Source: SXOA01 sp051004015 (GTDB lineage Bacteria; Planctomycetota; Planctomycetia; Pirellulales; Pirellulaceae). From it: DNA of 64,000 nucleotides. Within the stretch, counting starts at the first letter, position 1. Each line of letters begins with the position of its first letter. Both the position numbers and the translations under genes were made by a program. Location of the stretch: assembly GCA_051004015.1 (NCBI GenBank), contig JBPCKT010000053.1, positions 62,001 through 126,000 of the forward strand. Reading direction: 5' to 3'. A model generated the notes under the pieces. It was not told where the DNA came from. It was given only the letters and a program-made list of their open reading frames with translations, and ran no database searches. This document shows, piece after piece, positions 51,905 through 62,500 of this stretch.

Positions 51905-53209
51905 CTACTTGGCCACACGGCAGCCGGGCAAGGCTTTCTGAAAGGCTGCAATCCCTTCCGGCGTCACGTCGGTTCGGTGCGCTTGCACGATTTTCAATTG
52001 GGGGAATCGCGAAAGCGCTTCGAGAGTTTTGTCGGTGATGCGCGTCCTGCTCGGCAGAGAGATCGTTTTGACCTTGGGTGGCAAAGTCAAGTTCGCAAAT
52101 CCCGCATCGGTCATTTTGCTACTCCGCAAGTCCAGGTTTTCTACGTGGGACAAGTGTTGCAAATACTTCACATCATCATCCGTGATGGGACAGCCCAAGA
52201 GATTTACGTAACGAAGCTTGGGGAGCTCACGCAAATGGATAAAGCCGGGACCATGCACGCCGGTCATCACAACGTTGAGGTTTTCGAGAGTCCGCATCTG
52301 TCTCAAGTGCATAAGCCCCGCGTCAGTAATCTTAGTCGCGGCGAGATTGAGAGTGCGCAGCTCTGGCAGAGTGGACAAGTTTGCGAGTCCCTGATCGGTG
52401 ACGCCGGTGCTCCCCAAGTCAAGCCACTTTAGCTTCTCCAATTTGGCGAGCGACAACGTACATCGATCCGTGATCGGATTCCATGATAGATTCAACGATT
52501 GTAATTCAGGATGGTTGACGAAATGCGCCACTCCGGCATCCGTAATTTTCGCCTGTTGAAGCTGGAAATGTCGAAGTTGAGAAATTCTGTCGAGGTTGGC
52601 AATCCCTTGATCGTCGATCGTGGGGCCGGTCAGACTCAGGGACACGATGCCCGGCATCGTTCCAATGATGGCAAGATCCTCATTGCTCGTTTCTCCCGTC
52701 ATCAGACAGATTTCCCGCATCGTTGGGCTCCCCTGGAGCTTTGCGAAGGCCGCTCGCTCAAACCATCCCTCTCCGTCCATCGAGAAACTGCGGAGTTTGC
52801 CGAATTGGCCTGCCGCCTGCCAGAACTCGTTACGCTCCTCGGGTGAAGGTCTCTTATCGGCGGAGATCGTGGCGAAATAGACTTCGCGGAAAAAATCTTC
52901 GCCGAGCCACTTTTGAAGAAATGGCGAACCAGCCGGTGCCGACGTTTTCTTGGGCCGCGATTCCGCGCCGTCGGCATCTGTGTACTCATCGTAGTAACCA
53001 ACGCCACCTCCGAGCGCCCGGATTGTCGCCACCGCCTTTGCCTGCCTCCTTGCTCGCTGCAAACGCCAGGCGAAGCCGCCCAAGAGAATACTGAGCAGCA
53101 GCATCGCAAGGAGGAGCGTTCGCAAGCTGAACTGGAACCATCGCCGGCGCGGTTTGGTAGGTGCGGGTTTTGGGGAAGAAACAGCGGCTGCGGAAGGAGC
53201 GGCAGTCAT
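51905..53209 (-). CDS. membrane-anchored leucine-rich-repeat protein
   Basis: A 434-residue protein. A basic N-terminus and membrane helix (RRRWFQFSLRTLLLAMLLLS, a pattern seen in many planctomycete proteins) are followed by a leucine-rich-repeat solenoid from about residue 170: repeats of the type LRHFQLQQAKITDAGVAHF, LQSLNLSWNPITD, LKWLDLGSTGVTDQGLANL, LRTLNLAATKITDAGLMHL, VENLDLRSSKMTDAGFANL, spaced about 24 residues. The concave face should bind a protein partner; identity unknown. Start at 53209 is the first ATG consistent with the helix; a longer frame adds unconserved residues. Confidence 0.8.
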   Translation of the reverse strand: MTAAPSAAAVSSPKPAPTKPRRRWFQFSLRTLLLAMLLLSILLGGFAWRLQRARRQAKAVATIRALGGGVGYYDEYTDADGAESRPKKTSAPAGSPFLQKWLGEDFFREVYFATISADKRPSPEERNEFWQAAGQFGKLRSFSMDGEGWFERAAFAKLQGSPTMREICLMTGETSNEDLAIIGTMPGIVSLSLTGPTIDDQGIANLDRISQLRHFQLQQAKITDAGVAHFVNHPELQSLNLSWNPITDRCTLSLAKLEKLKWLDLGSTGVTDQGLANLSTLPELRTLNLAATKITDAGLMHLRQMRTLENLNVVMTGVHGPGFIHLRELPKLRYVNLLGCPITDDDVKYLQHLSHVENLDLRSSKMTDAGFANLTLPPKVKTISLPSRTRITDKTLEALSRFPQLKIVQAHRTDVTPEGIAAFQKALPGCRVAK

Positions 53210-53237
53210 GGGAGCATTGTAGCGTCGGGGAAGTTCG

Positions 53238-53263
53238 CACGCCCACACAAAGCTGTGGGCGTG
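53238..53263. repeat. hairpin CACGCCCACA repeat
   Basis: Arms CACGCCCACA and TGTGGGCGTG flank a 6-base loop, between the LRR and polytopic membrane genes. Likely one of the mobile hairpin families of this genome. Confidence 0.8.
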
Positions 53264-53299
53264 GCACCCAAGAATCCTGTGGCCTCCATAAGTATCAAG

Positions 53300-55018
53300 T
53301 CATTCGCGGAGGGCCTCCGAGCCGCAGAAGGCCACGTTCACTTTCTCCAGCCAGCGGACGGTCCAGGGCCAGAGGCCCATTTTGAGGAGGCTGATGAGGA
53401 AGGCGAGCGTGACGAGGGTGAGGCCGGCGGTGAGCCAGGGGAGGCCGTCCGCCAGGACTGTTTGGCCCAGGAGCAGGTACAGGTGCCGCAGGTGGGCCAG
53501 CAGGTTCGCGGTGAGCGTCAGGAAGGAAGCGCCGAGGGCGGGGACCTCTTTCTCCCGCTGCCAGAGGGCAATCGAAAAGAGAAGCAGCAAGGCGAGGTAG
53601 CTCGCCAGAGCGGATTGGGTCAGGCCGGGCATGACCCAGGGATAGATCACCGCGGCGGCGAATGCCAAGGCTGGGGCGATACGCCAGGCGAGTTGCCGCA
53701 GGAAGCGGGCGAGGTCGTCGTTGAAGATGGCCGCGATGGCGAGCAAGGCGAGGAGCGGCGCGTGCCATTGCCAGAACCACAGCCCGCTGCCGACCTGCGC
53801 GCCGGAATAGCGGGCCGCGGCGATGGCCATCAGGCCGCAGACGACGGCTCGCCAGGTGGACTTGCGACTGACGGCGAGGGCAAGGACGCTGCCGACGACG
53901 AAGGCCAAAACGAGCGGCTGGGGTTGGGCGAGGGTTTGCCAGTCGAAGGTCTGGCTGCCGATGACCGAAGAGAGCAACGCCAGGCCGATGACGAAGACTT
54001 CGGCCACGGCAGCTTTCCGCAACCAGGCCCAGGCATAGAAGGCGAGCAGGCTCCAGACCGCCAGTTGCGGCGGCGAGCCGACGCTGCCGGCGAGCCCGCT
54101 GTAGAGCGATGCTTCCAGCTTCGTGCCTCCTTCCCCCGGAAAGCCGAGGATGAGACCGAGAAGAGGCAGTGCGAGGCCAAGACCTTGCGTGACGAGGTTC
54201 TCACGGGCCTTCCCCATTTCCAAAAGCAGCGCCGACCAGGCGAGCACAATGGGGAGCAGGAAGAACGGGCGGAAGCAGGGCTCCGTGCCGAGAATGGCCT
54301 CGAACGAGATGGTCACCCACCACGAGCGGATGACAAAGCCGAGCGTGAGGAACACGAACAGCGACCAGGGATACAGCGGCCAGCGCCACGGCGTTCCGCT
54401 GGCCAGCTCTTCCCCCGATCGCGTGCGGGCCGCGGGGAGGAGCGTCAGCAGGGCCAGAGCCGAGAGCGTGGGAAAGCCGTAGATGGCCCAGGTGCGTGCC
54501 GAGTAGAGAGCGTAGTAACTGACCCAGGCGGTGGCGATGGGATGCAAGAAGAGCAGCCCGAGCATGGCGTAAAACGGCCAGCGATACTGAGTCGCCAGGC
54601 CGATGCGCAGGGTGCGGAGCAGGCTTTCACTGAGGCCAATCGAGAACAACAGCCCCGCGGACAAGAGACAGGTCCCCAGGAGCGGCGCTTCGAGCAGAAC
54701 GACGTCGAGACTTGCCGAGAGCATAAAGAACAGCAGCACGATGACCAGCAGGATGGTGCGGGCATCTTCCCAGACGCTGCCGTAGCGGATGATGACCACG
54801 GCCATCCCCGCCAAGAGCGCCGTGTAGAGGACGAGCAGCAAAACCAACAGGCCGCTCGCCGCCAGGTTCGGCTCGCTCCCCAGGCATTGCTGCAAGCCGA
54901 ACAGGACCAGGAACGTGCCGACGAGGTAGAAGGGATTTTGGGTGTAAGCAAACTTGAGGAGTGCGGAAAACCAATCCGCGGATGAAGTCGATGATGAAGC
55001 AGAGGATGAAGTTGTCAT
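53300..55018 (-). CDS. polytopic membrane protein of unknown function
   Basis: A 572-residue protein with about fourteen to sixteen hydrophobic segments and short loops. It starts at MTTSSSASSS (55018), before the first membrane segment; the longer frame upstream has no support. No transport signature (permease, ABC, RND or MFS motif) is recognisable. Function unknown. Confidence 0.7.
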   Translation of the reverse strand: MTTSSSASSSTSSADWFSALLKFAYTQNPFYLVGTFLVLFGLQQCLGSEPNLAASGLLVLLLVLYTALLAGMAVVIIRYGSVWEDARTILLVIVLLFFMLSASLDVVLLEAPLLGTCLLSAGLLFSIGLSESLLRTLRIGLATQYRWPFYAMLGLLFLHPIATAWVSYYALYSARTWAIYGFPTLSALALLTLLPAARTRSGEELASGTPWRWPLYPWSLFVFLTLGFVIRSWWVTISFEAILGTEPCFRPFFLLPIVLAWSALLLEMGKARENLVTQGLGLALPLLGLILGFPGEGGTKLEASLYSGLAGSVGSPPQLAVWSLLAFYAWAWLRKAAVAEVFVIGLALLSSVIGSQTFDWQTLAQPQPLVLAFVVGSVLALAVSRKSTWRAVVCGLMAIAAARYSGAQVGSGLWFWQWHAPLLALLAIAAIFNDDLARFLRQLAWRIAPALAFAAAVIYPWVMPGLTQSALASYLALLLLFSIALWQREKEVPALGASFLTLTANLLAHLRHLYLLLGQTVLADGLPWLTAGLTLVTLAFLISLLKMGLWPWTVRWLEKVNVAFCGSEALRE

Positions 55019-55425
55019 AACAGGCCCTTTGACGAATGAAGGTGCGGGCAAATCGAATGACCAAACCTCCCCCCGCGCAGCGGCTAGCGCAGCCGCCGGC
55101 AGACGGGAAAAACCGAGGGGGAGATTGGGTACCAAGCAAAGCGCGGGCGCAGAGAGCGCAGCCCGCTTATAAAAAAGCTGCGCAGCCAAAGAGCTAAGAA
55201 AGCGTCAGGCCCCGAAAGGAAAGAGAGAGAATATGAAAACCAGAATCAGACCCGAACGCATCTACAGCCGACTGGCAACCCGATGAGCCAGCGCCGCTAA
55301 CCGCGTGTTACATAGTCACCTCCCCGCTGGATGAGCTTGAAAGGGGAGTTAGATGAGACAGCTTTAGTTGTAGCTCACGCGGGCTGAGGAAGTCAAATCT
55401 CCAGTGGTCGCCAACCTGCCGCCTC
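55019..55425. other. intergenic region without a gene
   Basis: A 407-base spacer between two minus-strand genes. I see no open frame with ribosome-binding site, no tRNA and no strong palindrome. It must carry the promoter of the membrane protein; no regulatory motif is assignable. Confidence 0.6.
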
Positions 55426-56007
55426 CTACTTCACCTTCAGGCTCAGCAGCAGTTCCTGAAACGCCTTCTCATTCTCCGCGATGGTCGCTTTCGGGCCATA
55501 GAACTTGATGAAGTAGTTGCCGGCGGCTTTGGTTTCGATGATGGCGGCGAGCATGCGGTAGTTCTCGCGGTTGACGGTCTTGCCGCCGGCGAAGGGGCCG
55601 GCGGGGGAATCCTTGTAGGTGCCGGAAATGTCGACGATGTGGACCGGGTGGCCGCCGACGGTCTTCTTCTCCACCTTGGCCTTGTCCTTGGTGTCGCTGC
55701 CGTCGGGCTGGAGGAACTGGCCATACCAGCGGTCGATATTCGCCTTGACGTCGCCCCCCGCCCCCATGATGGTCAAACGGCCGGCGATTTCGTCCCCCTT
55801 GGCGGCCGGGGCTTCGAATTCCACTTCAATGATGTTGCTCTTGGGTTTTTTCTTCGTCCACGCACCTGGAGCTTTGAAGGCCAGCTTGCCGTCCGCCACG
55901 GTGAAGGGTGTCGGTTCTTTTTTCTCCTCTTTTTTCTCTTCGGCAAAGGCGGGCAAGGAAAGACCAAGGAGGGCAGCGATCGAGAGGGTAGTAAAGAGCT
56001 TGGACAT
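55426..56007 (-). CDS. exported protein of unknown function
   Basis: A 193-residue protein with a signal peptide (MSKLFTTLSIAALLGLSLPAFA) and a Lys/Glu linker (EEKKEEKKEP). The body is a beta-rich single domain (FTVADGKLAFKAPGAW, NIIEVEFEAPAAKGDE, VHIVDISGTYKDSPAG, YRMLAAIIETKAAGNYFIKF). The pattern of GxWxxKxPxSxxIExEFxxP recurs in small planctomycete exported proteins. Function unknown; upstream of the M16 peptidase stop with about 50 bases between. Confidence 0.78.
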   Translation of the reverse strand: MSKLFTTLSIAALLGLSLPAFAEEKKEEKKEPTPFTVADGKLAFKAPGAWTKKKPKSNIIEVEFEAPAAKGDEIAGRLTIMGAGGDVKANIDRWYGQFLQPDGSDTKDKAKVEKKTVGGHPVHIVDISGTYKDSPAGPFAGGKTVNRENYRMLAAIIETKAAGNYFIKFYGPKATIAENEKAFQELLLSLKVK

Positions 56008-56056
56008 GGGAGGTTCCTGGTGAGTTGTGGGTGGGTGAGTGGATGGAGAAGGTGAA

Positions 56057-57289
56057 TTATAACGTCAACTCCGTCAGCGGGCCCACCGCGACGGTCGTGT
56101 TCTCGGTGAGCGGATACTTCTTCAGCACCGCGGCAATGTCTTGCAGCGTCACTTTGCGATACGCCTCCACCCCCTCCCGAATCGTCTTGTACTGCCGCCG
56201 CTGTACCCAGCCGTTGCCGACGGAGAACATGCGGCTGGACGGGCGTTCGGCGGAGAGAACAATCTGGGCGCAGACCTTGTTCTTGGCTTGATTCAGCTCT
56301 TCTTCGGTGACGCCGTTTATCTGGGCGTCTTCCAACATCTCGCGGATGATGTGCAGGTTGCCAGCGGCCTCGTCGGGCTCGCAGGACATACCGGTCATGT
56401 AGATGCCGGAGCCCTGATACTCGGATACCCCAATGGAAGCCGATTCCGCCAGGCCGGTATCAATCAGTTCCCAGAAGAAGCGGCTGCCGGTGTCGTCGCC
56501 CAGGATGGTGGCCAGCAGGCGGGCGGCGTAGCGGTCGTCGTCTTCCGCGCACGGGCCGGCGGCGATTTGAATCACATATTCTTGCACGGCCAGCGGCTTG
56601 TGCAGAATCACAAAGCCGGGATGCGGCCTGCCTCGCACGCTCACCCGCGCGGCCTCAAACGGTTTCCATGAGCCGCAGTTTTTCTCGACCTCTTCGATGA
56701 GTTGGGCAAAGTCCACATTTCCGGCCGCGGCGAGCACGATGTTCCGCGGGCTGTAGCGACGCTCAAAGTACTCCAGCATCTGCTCCCGCCGCAAATCGCC
56801 GACGCTCTTGGCCGTTCCCAGCACGCTCCGCCCCAGCGGGTGCGGTCCAAAGTGAGCCGCCATGCACTTCTCATGGGCTCCATAGGGCGGCTGGTCGTCG
56901 TACTTGGCAATCTCCTCCAGGATGACCTGCTTCTCGGTGTCAAAATCGTCCTGCCGCAGCGCCGGCCGCATCATGTCGGCGAGCAGATGCACAATCTTGG
57001 GCTGGTCCTCCGGCAGCGTGGTGGCGTAGTAAACCGTCTGTTCCTCGCTGGTGAACGCATTGCTGCTGGAGCTCAATTCGTCGAGTTCCCGGTTCACATC
57101 GGCCGCACTCCTTCCGGCGGTTCCCTTGAAGACCATGTGCTCCAGGAAATGGCTCACCCCCGAGACCTCATCCCACTCATCGCGGGCCCCCGTCTTTACA
57201 AAGAACGCATACGAAGCCGAATACGCCTGCGGATTCACCTCCGCGACGATCTCCAAGCCGTTCCCGAGAGTCTGTGTCTGAAATTGCAT
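56057..57289 (-). CDS. M16 family metallopeptidase
   Basis: A 410-residue inverzincin. The HxxEH motif is HFLEH (GVSHFLEHMVFKGT, about residues 44-57), with the conserved distal Glu in FTSEEQTVYY and the R/Y region around YQGSGIYMTGMSCEPDEA. Length and lack of a signal fit processing-peptidase-like M16 enzymes. The start at 57289 (MQFQTQTLGNGL) matches family N-termini; a longer frame begins at 57358. Confidence 0.9.
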   Translation of the reverse strand: MQFQTQTLGNGLEIVAEVNPQAYSASYAFFVKTGARDEWDEVSGVSHFLEHMVFKGTAGRSAADVNRELDELSSSSNAFTSEEQTVYYATTLPEDQPKIVHLLADMMRPALRQDDFDTEKQVILEEIAKYDDQPPYGAHEKCMAAHFGPHPLGRSVLGTAKSVGDLRREQMLEYFERRYSPRNIVLAAAGNVDFAQLIEEVEKNCGSWKPFEAARVSVRGRPHPGFVILHKPLAVQEYVIQIAAGPCAEDDDRYAARLLATILGDDTGSRFFWELIDTGLAESASIGVSEYQGSGIYMTGMSCEPDEAAGNLHIIREMLEDAQINGVTEEELNQAKNKVCAQIVLSAERPSSRMFSVGNGWVQRRQYKTIREGVEAYRKVTLQDIAAVLKKYPLTENTTVAVGPLTELTL

Positions 57290-57961
57290 GGAACTTGTTG
57301 ACTTTATGACGAATGGCTGGTTGTGAACTGTACTTGGCAACTCCAATGTGAAATCCATTCTACCGCCTCTCGCGCCCGGAACGACCCTGCTAACTTCCCG
57401 GCGCGATAACCAACTCTTGCCCCCCCGATTCTACTGTTTTTATTCAGGTTTACAGCTCTGGTTTTTCAGCCCCTTTCAGCACCAGCGGCTCGATTCGCCT
57501 GGTTGGAAGTTACTGGAAACACTGCGGTTACATCGCTCGGACTTTCCTTGGTTTTATTCATGGCAGGCAGTAAACACGTACTTCCTAATACATAAATAGA
57601 GATGGATATGATAACTCATTTTTCACGATCAATTTAGCCTGACTACGGGTCTCAAATCCGCAGGCTGCAAGTCTCCAATCGCCATCCCTGCGACCCCTGG
57701 TTCGCGCGAAGCTTCGCCCCGCCTGAGACCATTATACAAAAGGCCACTTTAATCCTAAGTGTCCAGTTCGCGGGTGCGCGAGGGGGCGCTCCACGCTCAG
57801 CGCTGCAAGCGGCGCCAACACTAACCCGACGCGCAAGCGAGGGAGTTACGTACTGGAGCGGAAGGCGGCGGTTTTTCGAGTGAAGCGCGGAATTCCCTCG
57901 CTCGCGCGTCGGGCTAGTGATCTCACGCCTCCGGCTCAGTCCTGGCTGACGTCGGCGCCTG
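57290..57961. other. intergenic region with a large palindrome
   Basis: A 672-base spacer between divergent-looking minus-strand neighbours. It contains the inverted repeat at 57819-57919 and a run of short low-complexity stretches; a possible 83-codon plus-strand frame (57348-57599) has improbable composition and no ribosome-binding site. Promoters for the M16 peptidase must lie in its left part. Confidence 0.6.
57819..57919. repeat. palindromic element, CTAACCCGACGCGCAAGCGAG family
   Basis: Arms 57819-57847 and 57891-57919 are near-perfect inverse complements (core CCCGACGCGCAAGCGAGGGA) around a 43-base loop. It lies immediately upstream of the response-regulator stop, so it may sit in the 3' region of that transcript. 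Confidence 0.85.
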
Positions 57962-58384
57962 TCAGGTGGATTGAGTCACGGCAGCGGCGTGGGGGCTAGC
58001 TCGCAGAATCTCGAAAAGCTGCTCGTTGTTAATAGGCTTGAGCAGGTGCAAGTTGATGCCGGCCGCCTGGGAACGGTCCCGATCCTCAGGCATTCCAAAG
58101 CCAGTCACCGCGATGATGAAGACGTCCTTGGTCTCCGGCTGCTCGCGCAGTCGCTGGGCCACGTCGTAGCCATTCATTCCGGGCATGCCAATGTCCAGCA
58201 GAACGAAGTCTGGCTTCAGCTCGCTTGCCAACTGTAACGCATCCGGACCATTGAAAGCGACGGAAGCATCATGGCCCAGGTAGCGCAGCAAGATAGCCAT
58301 CGTTTGAGCTGCGTCCCGGTTGTCATCCACCACCAGCACTTTTTGTGCTTCCGAGGGGAGCACGCTCCCCTTAAAACCCTTCAT
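57962..58384 (-). CDS. stand-alone response regulator receiver domain
   Basis: A 140-residue CheY-like receiver: acidic pocket VLVVDDNRDAAQ (about residues 16-27), phosphoacceptor Asp in FVLLDIGMPGMNG, Thr in IIAVTGFG and Lys in HLLKPINNEQ. No output domain is present, so it must act through a partner. AGGAGGT lies six bases before the ATG at 58384. It is divergent from the Crp-like regulator. Confidence 0.85.
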   Translation of the reverse strand: MKGFKGSVLPSEAQKVLVVDDNRDAAQTMAILLRYLGHDASVAFNGPDALQLASELKPDFVLLDIGMPGMNGYDVAQRLREQPETKDVFIIAVTGFGMPEDRDRSQAAGINLHLLKPINNEQLFEILRASPHAAAVTQST

Positions 58385-58678
58385 GCCCCACCTCCTGAAT
58401 TTCGGCAATGAGTAATTTCGCAATCTTGGCGCAGCACAACGACGGAATCAGTCCGAATTCGTACATATGGGCGGTGCTTTTCATTGATTATTATTCTTTT
58501 CACAATTTTCCGCTCCAGAACCGGGACCCGGCGTAGAATAAAAGCCGCGACCTAACCCCAGTAATTTCAACAACTTGCGAGCCGTTCTTAGGACTGATCA
58601 CCCCTCGACCGGGCAACAAGGGTTGCCTTCTCCATCGGTGGTTCCTTCTAGGCGTTGCCAGAGGATCCAAGACCACCG

Positions 58679-59377
58679 ATGACTGATCACGTGAATGGGA
58701 ACGAGCTTCTGGCTCGTATCTCGTGGGCAGATTACCCGGATCTCCTGAGCCGGCTCAAGCCCGTTCCCCTGGAGCAGGGCCTGGTCTTGTACGAGGCCCG
58801 GGCTCCCATTGAGTATGTCTACTTTCCCACCAGCGGCGCACTCTCGTCGGTCGTGGTGATGTCCGATGGCAGCATGATCGAGGTCGCCACCGTCGGCCGG
58901 GAAGGGGCGGTGGGCCTGCCGACTTTTGGCGTCACCGGCTCGTCTCCCAACAAGGTGTTCGTGCAAGTCCCCGGCGAGGCGCTGCGGATCGAAGTGGCGC
59001 TCTTCCAAAAGCGGGTGGAAAACGACGAGCCGCTGCGGAAATTGCTGCTCAAGTACCAGGAGGCGTTCATCGTTCAAGTCTCGCAGTCGGTGGCCTGCAA
59101 CGGCCTGCATGCGGTTCCGGAGCGCTGCTGCCGCTGGCTGCTGATGACGCACGACTGTGTGGACGGCCATGAGATTCTGCTCACGCACGAGTTCATGTCG
59201 GTGATGCTGGGAGTCCGGCGGCCGAGCGTGACGGAGGTCCTGCGAGGTTTGAAGGAGCGAGGGCTGATCAGCTACACTCGGGGAAAAATCACTGTTTTGG
59301 ACCGCCAGGGTTTGGAAGAGGGTTCCTGCGAATGTTACCGCGTCGTGCGGGATGAATATGCCCGGCTCTTAGATTAA
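58679..59377 (+). CDS. Crp/Fnr-family transcriptional regulator
   Basis: A 232-residue protein with a cyclic-nucleotide-binding fold (about residues 15-135; LEQGLVLYEARAPIEYVYFP, FPTSGALSSVVVMSDGSMIE) and a C-terminal winged helix (LTHEFMSVMLGVRRPSVTEV, LKERGLISYTRGKITVLDRQ). No iron-sulfur cysteine set of FNR is seen. The start at ATG 58679 is preceded by GAGGA twelve bases away; TTG at 58655 would add eight residues. It lies directly upstream of the palindrome at 59378 and the kinase. Confidence 0.85.
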   Translation: MTDHVNGNELLARISWADYPDLLSRLKPVPLEQGLVLYEARAPIEYVYFPTSGALSSVVVMSDGSMIEVATVGREGAVGLPTFGVTGSSPNKVFVQVPGEALRIEVALFQKRVENDEPLRKLLLKYQEAFIVQVSQSVACNGLHAVPERCCRWLLMTHDCVDGHEILLTHEFMSVMLGVRRPSVTEVLRGLKERGLISYTRGKITVLDRQGLEEGSCECYRVVRDEYARLLD

Positions 59378-59478
59378 CCGGCGAGCGGCCTGCGTAAGCT
59401 GGCCGGTAATGGGGAACCGGCGAAAAGAGCTGCCCCACCCTGCGGACTCACCGGCCAGCTTACGCTGGCCGCTCGCCG
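59378..59478. repeat. palindromic element between the regulator and the kinase
   Basis: The left arm 59378-59407 begins at the base after the regulator stop and pairs with 59450-59478 (core GGCGAGCGGCC, GTAAGCTGGCCGGT). The 42-base loop contains no gene. It lies 50 bases before the kinase start and could act as a transcript barrier between the two genes. Confidence 0.88.
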
Positions 59479-59526
59479 AGAACCGCATTTCCGCGTTGAC
59501 TCTCCACCTTCCAGGCTTTAGCCTGA

Positions 59527-62500
59527 ATGGACGAGGGGATATTTCGTATGTCGCGGGGGTCCGTCACGCAGTTCCTGACCGAAGCCGAGCGGTCGGGCGT
59601 CTTTGCGCCGGAACGGTCCCAGGAGGTTACGGCGCTCGCCGCCGGCGATAGCTCGCTGTCGGTGGAGCAGGTGGCGTCCCAAATGGTGGAACGCAACATC
59701 CTGACGGTGTTTCAGGCCGAGCAACTGCTGGCCGGACGTGGCAGCGAATGTTTGATCGCCGGCCGTTACCGGGTGTTGGAAAAGCTCGGCGAAGGGGGAA
59801 TGGGGACCGTTTACAAGGCCCAGGATACGAACCTGGACCGCGTCGTGGCGATCAAAGTCCTTCCCGCCGGGCGGCTCCATGACGCGGATGCCATCGCCCG
59901 CTTCCAGCGCGAGGCCAAGGCGCTGGCCCGGCTGTCACATCCGCACATCATCCAGGCCTACGACAGCGGGTCCGATCACGGGCGGCACTTCCTGGTGATG
60001 GAGTTCGTGGAAGGGCTCGGCCTGGACAAAGTGCTGCGGCAGCACGGGGCGCTCCCTCCCTCCGTCGCGGCGGATTTCGTCCACCAGGCAGCCGTGGGCC
60101 TGGAGCACGCGCACGAAAAGGGGCTGGTGCATCGCGACCTCAAGCCGGCCAATCTGCTGATGGCGGGGACCTATCCGCAGCGAGCCTCCAAACCGACGGG
60201 CTCCAAGTCAGCGCCTGCGGTCGTGAAGATTCTCGACCTGGGACTCGCCCGCTTCTTGCAGGATCAAATGGGGGATCGCCAGTTGACGCAAGAGGGAGCC
60301 GGCATGGGGACGCCGGATTACATGGCCCCCGAGCAGTTCCGCGACGCTTTGAACGCCGATGTCCGCTCCGATATCTACGGCCTCGGGTGTACGCTCTACC
60401 ATCTGATTGGGGGTCAGGTCCCCTTTCCCGGCTCCTCGTTCTCCGAAAAGGCCCTGGCCCACGCCAAGAAGGAGCCGGTCCCGCTGGAGGAGCGCTGCCC
60501 GGAGGTTCCGGCTGGCTTGGCCGTCGCAGTCTCCAAGATGATGGCCAAACATCCTCAGGATCGATTTCAAACCGCCGGCGAAGTCGCCCTGGCCTTGGCT
60601 CCGTTTGTCGCGGGAAGCTCCCAATCCGTCGTGCGGCTGAAAGCGACCGGGCAGTGGCAGCAGTTGTCGGCGGCCCGGCAGGCGGCTGGCAAGCGACCGC
60701 TGATTCTGGCCGTCAGCGCGGCGACGATCATCACGTCCATAGTTTGCGCGCTGCTGGCCTGGCCGTTCATGTTCCCGCCGGCGAATGGCGGGAACTCCGC
60801 GGAACTGCCCCACGAAAAAGGGAATCCGGAAGTCGGCAAAAATGCGCCGCCGAAGATCGTCACGATGGAAAATGGCTTGACCGTTGCCAAGGACGGCACG
60901 GGGCAGTACAGAACCATCACCGAGGCGTTAGAAAAAGTCGAATCCGGCCAGACGATTCGCGTGCTCGATGAGGCCGTTTACAAAGAGCTGCTTACCATCA
61001 ACCGGCCGGCCCACCAAACTGGAATCACTTTGGAGGCGGTGCGAGGCGCCACGCTGCAATTCCCGGCAGGGAGCATGGGAATCAGGATCATCAATGTTCA
61101 AGGGCTCACGATCCGCGGCTTTCGCTGCACGAATGAAGCGGACATGAAGTTTTTCATTGGGGCGAAAGGCCGTTGCCAGGGACTCCGGCTGAGCTCCTTG
61201 CGGATGACTGCAACGCTGCCGAGCATTTGCAATATCACACTGGAGGGGATCGCGCCCGGCGGAGACCAAATGGTTGTGGAGAACTGCACGTTCCAAGGAG
61301 GGAGCGGCGGCGTGCGAGTGAGCGGCTTCATCACCTATACCCAGCCTGGACCCTGCGGCACGATTCTGATCCGAGACAATTCGATCCTGGACTGCGCCGC
61401 GGGGATTCTCTTGGTGGGAAGTCTCAAGCAGGTCTGCGTGGTGGGGAACCGTGTGGGATTTTCGGAGCGAGTGGGGATTCAACTGGAGAACCTGTTGCCG
61501 GGAACGGAAAATATCTGGATCGCCAACAATACCGTCTTTGAGTGTGCGACCGACTTTCGGTACTGGGAGGACAGCAGCCTGCCGCTCGCACGCAAGAACA
61601 TCCGCATCCGCAACAACCTGCTGCTGAAAAGCACCGACAACGACATGAATTTTATCGACAGCGGCGGAGACCCCATGAACCATCGCGGCGCAGGGGACGG
61701 GAAGGCGCTGCTTGGCGTGTGGGAATGGGGGAACAACTGGCGAGAAACACCCGAGGTTGAGGGCGCTGACCTCCTTTCCAAGAGCTGGATTCCCGTGGCC
61801 CCCACCGACACGCGCCAAGACAAAATTCCTAACCTGAACCGCGACCCCAAGGCGGCGGATTTTCTGCAACCGGCGAAGGACTCGCCGCTGGCCACGGCCG
61901 GCGCTGGGGGAGATTTGCCGGCCTATGTCGGCGCCGTTCCGCCTGTCGGAACCAAAGCGTGGGACTGGGACCAGACGTGGAAGGCATTGGAGGCAGCCGC
62001 CAAGGTCGTGACGATCGAAAACGGCTGGACGGTCGCCCAGGATGGGACAGGTCAGTACAAGACGATCGGCGAAGCGCTCGACAAAGTCAGCCCAGGACAG
62101 ACGATTCGCGTGCTCGACAATGCGGTTTACAAGGAGCTGCTGAACATCAATCGGCCCACGAGCCAGGCCGGAATCACGTTGGAAGCCCCACAAGACGCCA
62201 CGCTGCAATTCCCAGGATCAGGTTTTGGAATCAAGATCACCAAAGTTCCGAGGGTCACGTTGCGTGGGTTTCGGTTTACCCATGAAGCGGACTTGAAGGC
62301 GTTCGTTGTGGCGATCGGGCCTTGCCAGGGGCTCCGGCTGAGTTCCTTGCGCATGAACACCACAATCCCGGGGTTTCAAAACATTGCGCTCGAAGCGATC
62401 GCGCCCGGGGGAGATCGAATGGTCGTGGAGAATTGCACGATTCGCGGGGGAGGCGTCGGTGTGCGATTGAGCGGTTACAGCAACTATGACCAGCCGGACC

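Noticed and set aside
52913..54985. Very long plus-strand frame opposite the LRR and membrane genes
   Set aside because: It is the mirror of two real minus-strand genes with Arg/Glu/Gln-rich composition and no motifs; a high-GC antisense artefact.
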